A stretch of DNA of 64,000 nt from Morella rubra (GCA_003952965.2 CM025852.1:23274308-23338307); one strand, 5' to 3'. Positions 46,991-60,080 are shown, numbered from the stretch's first letter. Numbers and translations are program-made. Notes: generated by a model from the letters alone, not told the origin.

Positions 46991-47835
46991 TTTTTTGTCC
47001 TTTTGTAGAATAGTCTTCTAGGATTGAGATCTTGTAATTCTTTATCTGAATTATATAATAGAATTTAAAGAGAAATACACACAGTAGATAGACCCATTGT
47101 AGGGCCCATACTGTTTGAAACTTTATATGAACAAATATAGATAGCATTAAATGGTGTAGAGTCTACTTGTTGTATTTATCTCTCTTCGAACCACATATAA
47201 GAATCTTGATTGTCCGTTAAATTTTTCAGTTTACCAAGAGAAAGGAAGGAAAAAAAAAAAAAAAACTGTTGGAGCTACATTTTTAAATTACCGAGGTACT
47301 GAAAGAAAAATATACCAAAGGAAATAATTGATCATTTTTTAGGTCTTTCTATGAAAAATTACAAAATATTACACTGTGTACAGCTATTTGAATTTCTATT
47401 TTTAGTAAGATACTTTTTCGATTAAGCTATTGGCTTTTGTTTTCATTTTTTAATTAAAATTAGAGAAATGTCATAGTACTACCGGTAAAAATCAAATTGG
47501 ACTGCAAAATTTTTAATTTATTTTTTTTACTAATCATAAGTTTTAAAAGACATTAATCATTGCCCTCAGTTGAATTTAGTGTTAAATCAAGCGGAAAATA
47601 GTGTAGATTGACCGAAATACCAAAACTAGAAAAAATTAAAAAAAGAATAAAATAAAATGTCTATATCTTTATTTAAAAAATAATGCTTTTATTTATATAT
47701 TATTTTTTACAATATTTTTTAATAATTTTGTTCGAATGGTCAGGATTGATAAGTAAAAAAATAAACTAAAAGTTATGAGATCCAATTTTGAGATCCAATT
47801 TTGGCGGCAGCTTCATATTCTGTGAACTAATTTTA
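46991..47835. other. AT-rich sequence, nothing recognised
   Basis: No coding signal or defined repeat. This is where exon 1 and intron 1 of gene D would be expected; neither could be found. Confidence 0.45.
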
Positions 47836-50800
47836 GGGGGCCGTAGACTCTTGTAGGCGACTTTAATGTCATGCTGAAGCAATGTGATAAATCTGGCGAC
47901 AGTATAGTGACATCTTCTTCTAATAATGCTAGGCTATTCCTATACCACCTTCTTTTGCAGTGTGGATTAGTTGATATGGGCTTCATAGGACCCAGGTTTA
48001 CCTAGTGCAAGGGTCTAAAAGGTTCTCGTCGGATTAAAGAGAGACTGGACTAAGGTTATGCAAATGTGGCTTCGACTTCCCTCTTTCCTTGTGCCTCTGT
48101 CACCCATTTGCCGCGCACTTCGTCCGACCATTGCCCGATTCTGTTGTAGTCTTTGGATCGAGTTTTTACAGGACCAAAACCATTTAGGTTCGAACAGTTT
48201 TGGTTGAAGGAACCAACCTGTGAACCCGTTGTTCAGAAAGCTTGGATGACTCAGTCCTTTGGGTCTCCTGCTACCAGTTGTCTCATAAACTCTTAACCAC
48301 CAGGAAAGTTTTACAGAAGTGGAATCGTGAGGTGGTAATTGGGTCCTTGACTATTACTATTCAGGCCTTGTTTCAACAATTGGAAACTTTGAAACGCCTC
48401 CCTCCTTGTGAATCTTTGGAGGAAGACTTGGCTGATCTTCGCCTTAGAATCCAGAATGCCCTTAAACAGGAAGAAGCTTTATGGAAAGCTAAATTGCGCA
48501 TTCAATGGCTTACAACGACCGACTTAAATACTCAATTCTTCCATTTTTCCACCTTTTTCCGTCGTCAACGTAATGATATTGATACTCTGCAGGATGCAGA
48601 AGGAAACTGGCATACGAGAAGAGTCACCATTGGCAATATGTTCATCGGCCATTTCTTTGTTCTTTATCGTTTTGATGAGTCCGAGCTAGCCATCCATCTT
48701 GAAAAGCTGATTTCTTTGCAGATCACTCCGACAGAGAATGACCTTCTCTGCAAACTCCCTGATGCAGTTGAGATTCTTTGGACGGTGAAACAACTGGGTC
48801 CCTCGAAGGCAACTGGTCCGTATGGGATGACCGCGTACTTCTTTTAAAATTTTTGGCATGTGTTGGCCCTTCCATCACTAGCATAATTCTCAGGTTCTTT
48901 TCTTCTGGTTTCTTATCCAAGTAACTTGATGAGACTTTTATAGCTCTTATTCCTAAAGTTAATAACCCCTGTAAAGTCCCTAAGTTTCGTCCTATTGGGT
49001 TATGCAATGTTTGCTATAAGATTATTTCTAAGCTTTTGGCAAATCGCTTGAAGTCTCTACTGCCGAAACTTATTTCCTCCACTCGATCGGCCTTCACACC
49101 AGGACGTGTTATTCAGGATAATTCCATCCGTGCTACCAAACTAATGCATTCCATGAGGAGGAAATCGGGTAAGAGTGGACTTATGGCTATTAAGCTTGAC
49201 ATGTCCTAAGCCTACTTCCAAATGGAATGGAAGTTTGTATTACATGCCTTGAAATGCTTTGGGTTCTCTTCTCATTGGATTCAACTCATAAGCCAATGTC
49301 TCTCTATTGTGTCCTTCTATGTTCTTAACAACGGTAGTGCATTCGGCAGAATTTCTCCAGCTAGGGGGCTTCGGCAAGGGGATCCCTTATCCCTCTTCCT
49401 TTTCATCTTGGCTTCAGAAGCTCTGTCTCGGGTCTTCCAGAAGGCTGAAAACATTGGTCAATTTCATGGTATACAAGTGGCTTGCAGATCACCGTATGTC
49501 TCTCATCTGTTTTTTCGCAGATGATCTCTTCATTTTTTGTAGAGCTAATTTACGGGAATCTCGAGTAGTGGACGACTCCATTTCTACTTATTGCTACTGG
49601 TCTGGGCAGTGTGTTAACAAAAGCAAGTCTGTTATTTATTTTAGTCCAAATACCCACTCGGAAGTGGTGCAGGCTCTGTGTAATGATCTCTAACTCTTTG
49701 TGATGAAGAAAGATAGCAAGTATCTTGGGTTGCCTTTATTTATAGGCTGGGAGAAGAAAAGGCACTTTGCAACGCTAAAGGATCAAGTTATATCAAAGTT
49801 AGCGGACTGGAAATGTAAAACTCTATCTCAAGCTAGCCAGTCTACCTTGATCAAATCTGTGGCAACCTCCATGCCTCAGTATTATATGCAATCTTTCCTA
49901 TTACCGTCTGGTTGCTGTGCGCATGTGGACAAGCTGCTTGTAACAACCCTCTAGAAATTGTAATATATTTTGAAAGATCTCACAGATTGTAATTAGAACT
50001 GGATATTTGAGTCACAGGAATTTGATTGATATCTAAGCCAGATTTGAGGTTTGGCTAACCTCCATAGAAAAAGAGAGAAAGCATGAAGCAAGCTCTGAAG
50101 CTTAATCTGGGTTGTTCGGTAGTCTCCCCCAAAGCAGTAACTGCCATCTAAATATCTCCAGCCAGCTGAGCGCACACAACAAACTAACAGAAGCTTAAAA
50201 GCATAAAAAACGCGGAAGCCCATGAAAAAAATCTACTGGGCCAAAACGTAAATAAAACAACAACCACTAATAAACTTAGCCCCAAGCAAATGAGCCCAAA
50301 CGCAGTCCACATAACTGAGCCCAGCCCAGCCCAAACGAAATGCCACATTAAAACATATCTCGAAACTTCTCCAACATTCCCCTTATTTCCCCCGACCTGT
50401 CTCCTTTCCCAACCGTAACTCACTTTTGTCTGGTCGTGTAACTCTGTTTAAAAATTTTTGGTGGGGTTTTCCCACCAATAAATCTTGTAACTTCACTCCA
50501 AAAGCCTGGCATGCTATATGCCAGCCAAAAATACTTGGTGGTTTGGGTATCCGGAAGATAGGAGATATTAATAGGTTCTTTATGCAAAAACTGGGATGGA
50601 CTATCCTTCGTAGACCTGATTGCTTATGGGTCCAACTTCTTAAAGCTAAATATTTCCCCTCCTGCTCTTTTCTTCAAACTACAACTATGTCCGGTGCTTC
50701 ACTGGTGTGGCAGGGGATCTGCAAGGCTAAGACTGGTTTAATAGATGATATCTGCTACCTCCCCCCAATGGTTCCTCTGTTGATATATACAAAGTGGGTC

Positions 50801-50875
50801 AATCTCCAACTGTCAATATTAGACACTTTATACCCTTCATTTAACAATAATATTCCCGATGACTTGATGAATTGA
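47836..50875 (+). mobile_element. LINE (L1-type) ORF2 remnant, truncated at both ends
   Basis: Starts within the AP-type endonuclease (VGDFNVML at ~47855; SDHCPI at ~48130). The linker (48242-48847, with GPSKATGPYGMTAYFF) leads to the reverse transcriptase: LIPKVNNPCKVPKFRPIGLC (~48948), KLISSTRSAFTPGR, KLDMS with a stop, GLRQGDPLSLFLF (~49367), FFADDLFIF (~49510), and SKYLGLPLFIG (~49720). The C-terminal part (50426-50875) has FWWGFP and LGGLGIRKI. Stops occur at ~48015, ~48051, ~49207 and ~49690. It is 5'-truncated and lacks its 3' end and poly(A). It lies where exons 1-16 of gene D should be. Confidence 0.85.
49939..50431. mobile_element. ~0.49-kb insertion within the LINE
   Basis: The LINE frame breaks after HVDKLL (~49940) and resumes at LFKNFWWGFP (~50440). 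Both edges carry TGTAAC, a candidate target duplication. Interior sequence is unlike LINE coding DNA; its minus-strand ORFs (49993-50423) look spurious. The element type is unknown. Confidence 0.5.
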
Positions 50876-50897
50876 CAACAAAATCTTCAACATACAT

Positions 50898-51070
50898 AAA
50901 ATGGGTCAATGACATTGTCGTTATTTTTGTCTAAAAATTTGACTATGAGTGCAAAGTGTTTATGATTGGTAATTGGATGGTGCAAAGTATTCAAATGGAT
51001 AGTTGGAGGGTAGAATGTGTCAAATTTTGTCTAAAATTTTGACTATGGGTACAATTACAAACATCACTAG
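50898..51070. repeat. Half of a Mutator-type MITE
   Basis: Resembles the reverse complement of the left half of the element at 62855-63247: TGGGTCAATG, TTTGTCTAAAAATTTGA, GTGCAAAGTGT, then TAGTTGGAGGGT. Follows directly on the truncated LINE. Confidence 0.55.
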
Positions 51071-52503
51071 TTCACCAAGATTTACCACCTATCTTTTATT
51101 ACCTAATATTAGCTTTTGTTTTGTATTACTTATATAAAATGCTTTTGCTCTAACACATGTATGTTTGTATATGTATGTCTTTGTAGGTCTGGGTATGTGC
51201 AATATTTTTTTTATATATTTAGCAACATATTCAGTTACTTCATGTACTTATAGAATAAAGGTGCTGTATACTAAGTATATTAATTGCCACGTGTAATATG
51301 TGTTTATGTTTCTGTGTAGCTACATGTCATGTATAGTTTAGAATATTTCCACAAGAAAAAATCCTATTATGTTGTAGATGTATATATTGTGTTACACATA
51401 GCATATTTATATGTTTAGGGATAAATATATTTTGGGCCCTTTAATTGTAGGGGTCTCGACAGTTGATAATCCAAACTACTATTTTTATCACAATATTGCA
51501 CTCATCAACAATTGGGTTCAGAAATTTTGCATATTCTATTAAAATTTTTCTATCAATTTTAATAGAAATTATTTTTTAGCCCTAAAATGACAATTTTACC
51601 TGCACAAAAATATTACGGTCAAAAAAATTATGGAGATAAAATCGTCATTTCACGTACTTAAAAAAATGTTTCCCGTTCAAATTGACAGAAAATTTTACTC
51701 CCAAATGACAGCAAATGTCAACGTGCACCCATTTTTAAGATCCGACTGTTAAAATTGTTTAAAAATCACCATATCACATTATTTTAAAAAAATGTTCATA
51801 TTATAATCTATTAGCATAGTTTAGAGGTGAAAGGCATTAAAATTCGGAGTTTATGAGCATGTTGTACAATGAGTGACAATTTAGGGGAGCAAAGTATTAG
51901 ATGTATGCCATCAAAATCAATCATTTTTTAATAATTATGAGATAATTATTTTGTTGATTAATCACTTGTATATTATTTTGGGTACATGCAATGACATAAG
52001 ATGTCATATTGTTGAGCAATATTGTAAAAAAGTCAGGCCAATGATTAAAGAATTAAAGGCGGGAGTATGACTTTTTGGATCCTTGTTTACTCACTTTGTT
52101 CTAGACTGAGATACATGATAATATATAAATAGGTATACACTCGTTGTGCCTCTATAAGATTAAATGATGGACTCTGTCATTGAGGTGGTGACCTTAAGCA
52201 GATGAGTGGGTGCAATATAAGAGTACATGCACTGAACCAGATCAAATATGAATACCTTCTGAAAATGATCACTGATGTAGAAAATGGTATTCAACATAAT
52301 TAGCTTATGTTGTCCTTAAACCTGTTATGAAGGTTTGCTTATTATGTGCTTGTCCTTTGACTGAGTCATTTGGTGATGATCTTTGCAAATCAAATATTCT
52401 AGATAATGTTGGGCCTTGTGCATAGTAAGTGAATTTATATAATTGCTCAATATGGAATCCACATGTCTCTTGATGAGGCAGTATATTCATTATGTCTGTA
52501 TAT
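51071..52503. other. Intergenic DNA, nothing recognised
   Basis: AT-rich with no supported gene. 51420-51910 has the style of a non-coding MITE (GGATAAATATATTTTGGGCC near its start), but I could not pair its ends. Confidence 0.4.
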
Positions 52504-53130
52504 TGTTGGACTCAAATAAAAACACTGCGCAATGGGATTTTGTGAAAAGTGTTTTCACGGTTTTACTTTATATATATTAAGTAATTATTTAAGAAAAATA
52601 TTTTTGAAACTTTTTGGGAGTCCAACTGGGTACAGACTGAGAATTAAGAATTATATGAGTTAGGAACTTAATTAGTGATATTATTCCGATCTTATTAGCT
52701 TATGTGGAATATAGTATGATTGAACGATAAATAAATGTATAATTGTTAGCAAAAGAGATTTCATAAAAATAATCTCACTATCTAGGAGGTCAATTGTGAT
52801 ATGTTAATGGACATGATCACAATTTGTAGAAGCCCATAAATTCCGGTTATAAAATATAAGGTGTTTAATGAAAAATAGTTTTTCATGGCGATTTTACAGC
52901 CGAGATTTGAGATCCTTAAAGATCTTACGCATAAGCACTGTTGAAGCTCTGAGCAAGCCATTATAAATAGCTCGGAATTTCATTTGAGAGAGAATGAATT
53001 CACTTTCACGTTTGAGACTTTCTCTCTCTCTAAACTCTCTCAAGATCTTTGTACGTGGATCTAAAGGAGGCAAAACGCTTATACTGTTTTGATTCAATGA
53101 TCATTTATGCTGCAATCTCGCACTCCAACA
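52504..53130. mobile_element. Probable solo LTR
   Basis: Starts TGTTGGACTC and ends CACTCCAACA, a 7-bp perfect inverted terminus (TGTTGGA/TCCAACA) with TG...CA ends. A TATA-like TATAAATAGC (~52964) is followed by a CT-rich leader, as in LTR promoters. No PBS or internal domain follows. Flanking bases (TATAT and CAAAG) do not match, so a target duplication is not visible. Confidence 0.55.
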
Positions 53131-53249
53131 CAAAGCATAATTTTTTCTTTATATTTAGGATAATGGTTATACATAGATGTTACATAAGTGTATAGCATAT
53201 ATAATGTGTTACTTTATTAGATACTTTAGGTCTTACATATATACATAAT

Positions 53250-53286
53250 GTGTGTTTTATATAAATAAAATTTATATAAAACACAC
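53250..53286. repeat. Perfect 17-bp inverted repeat
   Basis: GTGTGTTTTATATAAAT and its exact reverse complement are separated by AAA. It could form a hairpin or be a terminator- or recombination-prone palindrome; no function can be assigned. Confidence 0.7.
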
Positions 53287-53705
53287 GTACACATGTATTA
53301 TTTTAATAATGTGTTTATATATGCAACTGTCACAAAGCGCTATAGTCCATCTCAACAAACAGGAATGTACTGTTGCTATCAAATTTCATGGTTGATTTGT
53401 GCTTTGTAATGGTCTGTAATTGGTTGTCACTTTCGGTTTTTGGTTAGCCAATGAGAATTTTGATTACAAGGGGAAACATAAATTTGCCTATGCAATTGTT
53501 ATATATTACAGGTTTCTACTGTGGGAAGATTCTTTAAATTTACCTAAACAATGTATTGTAGAAAAACTTGCGGTTGTAATAGGCTACTTGGCTTAAATGC
53601 ATAACATACTTAAGAATGTGATAGGGGATAGATGACGCAACCTAGTAAATTTTATCATTTTCTCCGGGCTTCCATTCATAAGTGCTTCTTTGATATGGAT
53701 TTCAG

Positions 53706-56700
53706 ATAGAGACTTTGCAATTAAGTGTGTGGTCCTACGATTACGTCTTCAACTGGGATTGACTATACGAGGAGTAATCAGACTCTTGGTCCAGCTTCAT
53801 ACTGGATTGTCTACGAGGGGGATAACGAGACACTTGGTCCAGCTACATACTACGTGTCTAATACAAACAGGTGGGCAGTTAGCACTGTCGGATACTTTAC
53901 TGGGGTGGCTAATCCTCAGTGGCAGTCTACAAGTATTGTGCCAGATCAATTGGTAGGAAATTTAGACTCACAGATATTCAGGACAGCTCGTATCTCTGCT
54001 TCATCATTGCGATACTATGGCTTGGGCCTCCTGAATGGCAACTACACTGTGACTCTCCAGTTTTTTGAAACAGCTATTGTCGCTCCGTCATGGAGAAATC
54101 TTGGGAGGCGTGTCTTTGATGTTTATATCCAGGTCTATCTTATTACTGAGTTGTTTTAGAATTCGTGTTTTGTTCCTTAAAACGGAAGTTCTTAACAGCT
54201 AATGAGTTTTTCACCCGAATGTATGAGTTCTTTTGATGTTGTCCACTCTTTTAGTTTCCCACAAAAATATTCTTGTTTCTTTTATCTTCATCCGTACTCT
54301 TTGTATAACCTTTGAATTTGTCTATTCCAGGGGAATCGTGTTTTAGAGAATTTTAACATACGGAAGGAGGCTGGTGGGGCTGCTTTGCAAGCTGTTCAGA
54401 AGGTATATTCTGCTCAGGTATCAGAGAACTACCTTGAAATCCATCTCTTTTGGGCTGGAAAAGGAACTTGCTGTATACCTCGTCAAGGTGCTTATGGACC
54501 TTCTATTTCGGCCATCAGTGCTACTGCAGGTAATATAGTACAAAAACTGTGGATACCTTTCAGTTAGACCTCAAATGGTAGTACCATGTTGTTGACTACT
54601 TTGCTTTTTTGTGTAGATTTTACACTTCCAGTACCTAACAAACCCTCAAACGGAAAGAACAGGACTGATCTGATCGTGGGTACCGTTGTTGGTGTTGGAG
54701 TTTTAAGCTTTCTGTCTGTTCTCGTGGTTCTCTATATTCTTCGAAAAAGAAAGCAACTTCTAACCAACGTTGATGAAGGTAAGATGCAAAAGTTGAATTC
54801 TAGTATTCACACTTCTAACTTATTATTTGGCTGACCTATGATTTCTGCACGTTGTGCTGGGTGCTAAATGCAATGCACTATATTCTCTTCTTCTTTGTTC
54901 TTTTCTAAGAATATCTTCAATTATATATATATACATACAAATTTGACACCTACATGTACATACCACCAATAGAGAGAAACATAAGTTACTTTGCCAATGA
55001 AGCGCCAGGCTACAGACAACTTTCCATTTGTTCTTTCTCTGAAATCTCTTATCTTCAATCCAGCGACATTCAATACGAAAACACGTTGAGTAGGGGACAA
55101 TGCTTGACAAGAGATCTAAATTTCACCCCTTTTCTAACATTTGTGTAATTTGTTAGAGTCTCAATTTGTGTTGTAATTGCAGAGCTCTTAGGAATAAATG
55201 TAGACCATTTAGTTTCAGCTACACTGAACTAAAGACAGCTACAGAAGATTTTAATCCTGCTATTAAGCTTGGTGAGGGAGGATTTGGACCTGTGTATAAG
55301 GTGAGTCCTTATACCCCCATTGTAGTCCTTACCGTAACCTTGTGAAAATTGTATTTCCTTGAGCCATTCATTCCAATTGGCCAGAACTCTTGGTTTCTAT
55401 TTACCTTATTGGATCAAGATCATTTGTAGACGTGTACTAGTTTATTGTTTTCTTAATGTTTTTTGTGTTGGAAATTTTGTACTCGTTAGGGAACACTTAA
55501 AGATGGGAGAGTAATTGCTGTGAAGCAACTGTCTGAAACATCGCATCAAGGAAAGAACCAGTTCATAGCTGAGATTGCTACTATCTCTGCCGTGCAACAC
55601 CGTAACCTTGTGAAATTGTATGGATGTTGCAGTGAGGGAGATAAACGACTACTTGTATATGAATTTCTAGAGAATGGAAGTCTTGATCGAGCACTATTTG
55701 GTATGTGAATGAATGACCAAGAATAGAAGTCTTTGCTGTTGCTCTGTCTCTCTACTCACACACACACACACGTGCCTGTATTATGCGTATTAAGTGCATA
55801 AAGCCTATATGCTTTAATGAGGCAGGAAAAAGAAGTTTGAATCTCAATTGGTCAATGCGCTATCATATATGCTTGGGCATTGCGAGAGGTTTGGCTTATC
55901 TTCACGAGGAGTCACGGCTACGAATTGTTCACAGAGATGTTAAAGCCAGTAATATCCTGCTTGACTCTGGTCTCATCCCCAAAATATCTGACTTTGGCTT
56001 GGCCAAGCTTTATGATGATAAAAAGACCCACATAAGCACACGCGTTGCAGGGACTATGTAAGATCTTTAAGGGTTAACCCTGTTCTTTATGAAGCATAAT
56101 GACTTATTTTGTTGTTTATTTATTTGGTCATCTAAATTATAAATTGTGCATATGATTGCTTCTATGTAGTGGGTATCTTGCACCAGAGTATGCCATGCGA
56201 GGGCACCTTACAGAGAAGGCTGATGTGTTTGCATTTGGTGTTGTGGGGCTAGAGATTGTAAGCGGAAGGCCAAATTCTGACCCAAGCTTGGAAGATGAAA
56301 AGATTTTATCTCCTTGAATGGGTATGAACACTCACTTTTGCGCTCGTTATGGAGGATTGTTGTCTTTCTTTCATTGCTTGGATTTTAGTCCTTCAAAAAG
56401 TTCTAGTAACATTTATCTTTGTCCAGGTTCATGACAGCCATAACCATCCAAAGCTATGTGTATATGCTTCTGCCAAAAGCCAAACGTAAAACTCATACAA
56501 TATTAAGAAGAAAGTCTGAGACATCTAAAGAAAGCAGAACTATCTCAGTTGCTTATAGAGCATCCAAATATGTTTCCACTTTGACCAAATCCCCTCTAAA
56601 AGAGCTTACTTGTGTGGTACCCTTCTGCTCATGCAGAATTTTTGTGACACTCCTAGTGATCATCTTTACAGCTTACAGTAACTTTCTTTGACGGGGAGAT

Positions 56701-57262
56701 GTCAATTGATGTGCCAATTATCCCTACTCAATGGCACATTTACAATCAAGTGCTCGAAATGAAGTGACATCTAGAATCACCAAATGAGCATGGGGAATAG
56801 TTTCAGGAAACACCGGAGGTCTAGGTCTTCTGCAAAGTATAGTTGTTGCACTGAAACAGTTAGAATATTTAGCAGCTTTATCTATATGAACTGAACCTTT
56901 ATAAGTCTGATATTATATAATATATTTATATCCTTCTCAGGCTTGGCACCTATATGAGAACCACTGTGAAGATGATCTTTTGGACTCTACATTATCAGAA
57001 TCAATGAGGATGAAGTGAAACCGTGATAGGAGTATCTCTTTTGTGCACTCAAGCATCTCCACTTTTACGGCCATCAATGTCGCGTGTGGTGGCAATGCTT
57101 TCCGGAGATATGGAACTTAGCACTTTAACTTCGAGGCCTGGATATTTGATCGTTGGTGATTTGATGATGTAAAAAAAAGAAAAAAAAACTCCATATGAGG
57201 CAGAGAATACACTGGAAGATCCTTCTATACCCATGCTATTCGAGTCTATCGGAGGCGGCTGA
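53706..57262 (+). pseudogene. Pseudogene D: LRR-malectin RLK lacking exons 1-16
   Basis: Surviving exons are 17 (53706-54132), 18 (54331-54529), 19 (54617-54778, transmembrane), 20 (55183-55300), 21 (55490-55700), 22 (55826-56057), 23 (56170-56321) and 24 (56941 to ~57262). Lesions: one base lost near 53727 in exon 17; one base lost in exon 20 (118 instead of 119 nt, ~55200); one base gained in exon 23 (152 instead of 151 nt) giving a stop at once; bases lost in exon 24, with TGA near 57016. Exon 17 also has a 48-bp internal duplication. The kinase motifs HRDVKASN and DFGLAK remain readable. Upstream exons were lost or replaced by the LINE and other insertions. Confidence 0.9.
53758..53853 (+). 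repeat. 48-bp tandem duplication in the malectin exon of D
   Basis: Units 53758-53805 and 53806-53853 encode IDYTRSNQTLGPASYW and IVYEGDNETLGPATYY. Genes A and C have one unit. The duplication keeps frame and the units have diverged, so it is older than the nearby frameshift or evolved without constraint. Confidence 0.85.
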
Positions 57263-58167
57263 TGAGAAGTGTTCTTCATTTTTCCATCTATCGGAGGTGG
57301 CTTATTGTTTGCGGGAACACGAGGATGACATATAATAAATATAAAAAATTTATTAAAATTATTTTCCGTCCATTTTCTCTCTTTTACTAGACATTTGAAC
57401 TTCGTAAAGTTATTATAACTTTGGCTAAACATTTATCTCTTTACATGCACACCTACTCCCCAAAATTTTGACAAACAAACACCCCCTCAATATGAATTAA
57501 GAAATGATACATGTTGGTTCAAAACAATAAAAAAAACTATAAATGAACTAATGGACTATCCAAGTAGAATAACTGCCATGAAATTTAATTATCACTCTTT
57601 TCAATACTAAGGTAAAATTTTTTTTTTTTTTTAAGCCAAAAAAGAGAGGCAACCAGCGTAGCAATTCTCCTTGGATGACTATAAGAGTACCTGCAGAATG
57701 TTCGGTTTGAGTTATAATTGCTGTCAATGAGCGAGCTGTCACCATAATACCAACAATACTACCCAAAGTTACAAGCTCATCCACTAGGCCCCAAGGTCAG
57801 AGAGATCAACCTGTTCAAACTGTACAATAAGGACGAAACTATAATAACATTAAAAAATGGTGTACATAATCAACACACGAAAGATCAGCTTCATTAGAAA
57901 CTAGTCTAACTTGTTCACAGCAGGTTCGCATGAAAATTTTCAACAAAACAAACACACTCCAAATTTTTAACTTTTACACATACATACTTCACCTTTCACA
58001 AACCCCAATAAATTTCTTTTTGGTAATTTTGCCCCCTAAAGCTACAAAGATAAACACGAGCGAGAGTTATTAAAATCTTAATCTTCATTTTTAAAATTAA
58101 AATAAGTAAAATTTTCCCATCTTAATATCATTTATCAATTTTAAGGCCCATTAACTGTGATAAATGG
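57263..58167. other. 3' flank of D, nothing recognised
   Basis: No coding signal. Contains short AT-rich phrases also seen in the spacers (e.g. CTTCACCTTTCACAAA near 57990 and 24670). Confidence 0.4.
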
Positions 58168-58903
58168 GAGTTCGATTACTATGCAAAGCGGAACTGTGTG
58201 AAGCTGCGGTGCAGATTGAAATGAGTCGAACCAATGGTGGAGATCCAGCCCGAAAATATACGAATACTCGAAGTCCCACCCGACCCGTTGGACAAAAAAA
58301 AGCCCCTTCTTCCTCACAGTTTCAGTCCTCGTTGCTCTTCCACCAGCCTGAAAGGTTGTCCAAAATCGTTGCTCTTCAACGGTCACGATTGACTTACCCA
58401 AAATCGCACCTCTTCTACTGAGAGGTAAATTCTTGGTCTCAGGCCCATCAAATGGGAGCCCAAAAATGTATTGCTAAACGATGAAAAATGGGTTTTGACG
58501 TGCCCAACAACTTACAAAGATGCTAACCTTCTTCACAAAACAATATAAACTATGTGTTGCTCGACGATGGGTTTTCAACGATTTGAATGATGAAGAGGTA
58601 GAGATCTAATGAACGATGAAGAGGTTTTTTCAACGATTTTCAAGCCACTATTTGAACGTTGAATGATGAAGAGGACCCATCAGCGCTGTGAAGCCACGAT
58701 TTTCTGCAGAATGTGAAATAATTTCGGCTGTTTTGGTTTCTTAGGGCAGGTGGGAGAACTTGGTCGGGTGGGTATCGGCAACACGTTAAGCGGGTATTCA
58801 TTAAATAACGTGAGCAGATCTCTAGCGTTCGTTCGCCATTCTTCAATCTCGACTGTCGCTTTACAGCTCTTCACATAGTTTTTTTTGGATAGTAACCGAA
58901 CTC
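58168..58903. mobile_element. Second Mutator-like TIR element
   Basis: Left end GAGTTCGATTACTATGCAAA; the right end read on the minus strand is GAGTTCGGTTACTATCCAAA. Further in, both arms share ACTGTGTGAAG/ACTATGTGAAG and AGATTGAA. The flanks TGATAAATGG (58158-58167) and TAGGAAATGG (58904-58913) agree at 7 of 10 bases, a possible decayed 9-10 bp target duplication. The terminal TTCGGTTAC is shared with the element at 18925-19793. The interior has short AACGATGAAGAGG repeats and no recognised gene. Confidence 0.6.
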
Positions 58904-59184
58904 TAGGAAATGGTATTACCAGGCAGAGTGGTAGTTTAGGTGTGTAGTCTGTGTTTAGTACTTAAGATTTATTTTTAATATTAGTTTAAATTATGGTAGT
59001 CCGATTAAACTCTGATGATTTTAGAATTATGTCAAATTCTCGAATTTAAATAATTGTGAATTTTAGCCTATGATTCATTTTATAAGTTTTTTTATGATAA
59101 ATAATAAATGGTAAAATGATAATTATTGGGTGGTTAAAAATATTTTTCTATTGAAAATAAATGCTGATGGGTCAGTCCCAATCA

Positions 59185-59429
59185 TCTATTTTTAAAATAT
59201 CCTAAGAATTCAACAGGATAATATGCTAGAATCCATTATCCAATTAGCTTTCTCGGTGCTGATGTGTTTTTTTTTTTTTTTAAACGAGAAATTTTATATA
59301 TAAAAAGAGCTACAACAAACTATCAGAGCACTTAAAGCGACAAGAAAATAAGAGTACAAAGCTGTGGTGCGGATATGGTTTCGTCATAAGGAAGTGCGAG
59401 AAATGAGAATATTGGCTCTCTGCCAGTGC
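59185..59429. other. Shared 3' flank remnant and junction
   Basis: 59185-59260 resembles the 3' flank of gene C. After a T run (59263-59280), CTCTGCCAGTGCCAGCCATTC at ~59418 recalls the point where truncated LRR exon 6 meets the spacer at 23731. Confidence 0.5.
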
Positions 59430-60080
59430 CAGCCATTCATTGTGAGACCAGAAAAATCCACGCGTTGATTTTCACGTCTCGAATTGACGAGGTATTCGGT
59501 AGATACGAACAGGCAATAAACTTCAACTTGTCTATGTGCATTAACATTAAAGTTCCAGTCTCACGCTCAGTTTTGGGGTGTGATTCAGGGAAGGGAACCG
59601 CAGACCATCCAAATTTATTTCTTTATTCGAAAGAAATATATTTTATATTATTTAATTACTACAAATTTAAAAATTTAAACCTCAAACTATCATCGTACAA
59701 CACAATTTAAATTACCCATATATTTTACAATTTTGCTATTGGAACTAGCAAAGTTCATTTCATCTAACAGTGGCATTAAGTGCAAAATATAGAATATTTG
59801 GTTATTAAAAATATTTGATCTAATAAAATAACTTCAAAATAATCTTTCTTCTCATAAAATCATCTATTTTTATCAAAATAAACATAAAAAATTTACTCAA
59901 ATCATCACTTCTTTACATTTTCACCGATTTTCATACACTAAAATTCTAATAGTCAAACCTCACCCTAATATTTGATAATTTAATCGAAGAAAGGAACAAA
60001 GCGGCTACCAAGCATGACCAAAATAATTAATTAATCTTTAATTATTGTTTTGTTCAATTCATTCTATTTTAAATTTTTAT
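59430..60080 (+). repeat. Cluster spacer repeat (copy upstream of E)
   Basis: Diverged copy of 23732-24370, with GCCATTCATTGTGAGACC, GAGGTATTCGGTAGATA, and GGTTATT...ATTTGATCTAATAAAATAA in the same order. Confidence 0.7.

Noticed and set aside
49993-50423. Minus-strand ORFs in the LINE insertion
   Set aside because: Low-complexity hydrophobic translation, no known domain, inside an inserted repeat.
57049-57432. 127-aa minus-strand ORF
   Set aside because: It overlaps antisense to the last exon of pseudogene D and has no recognised domain.
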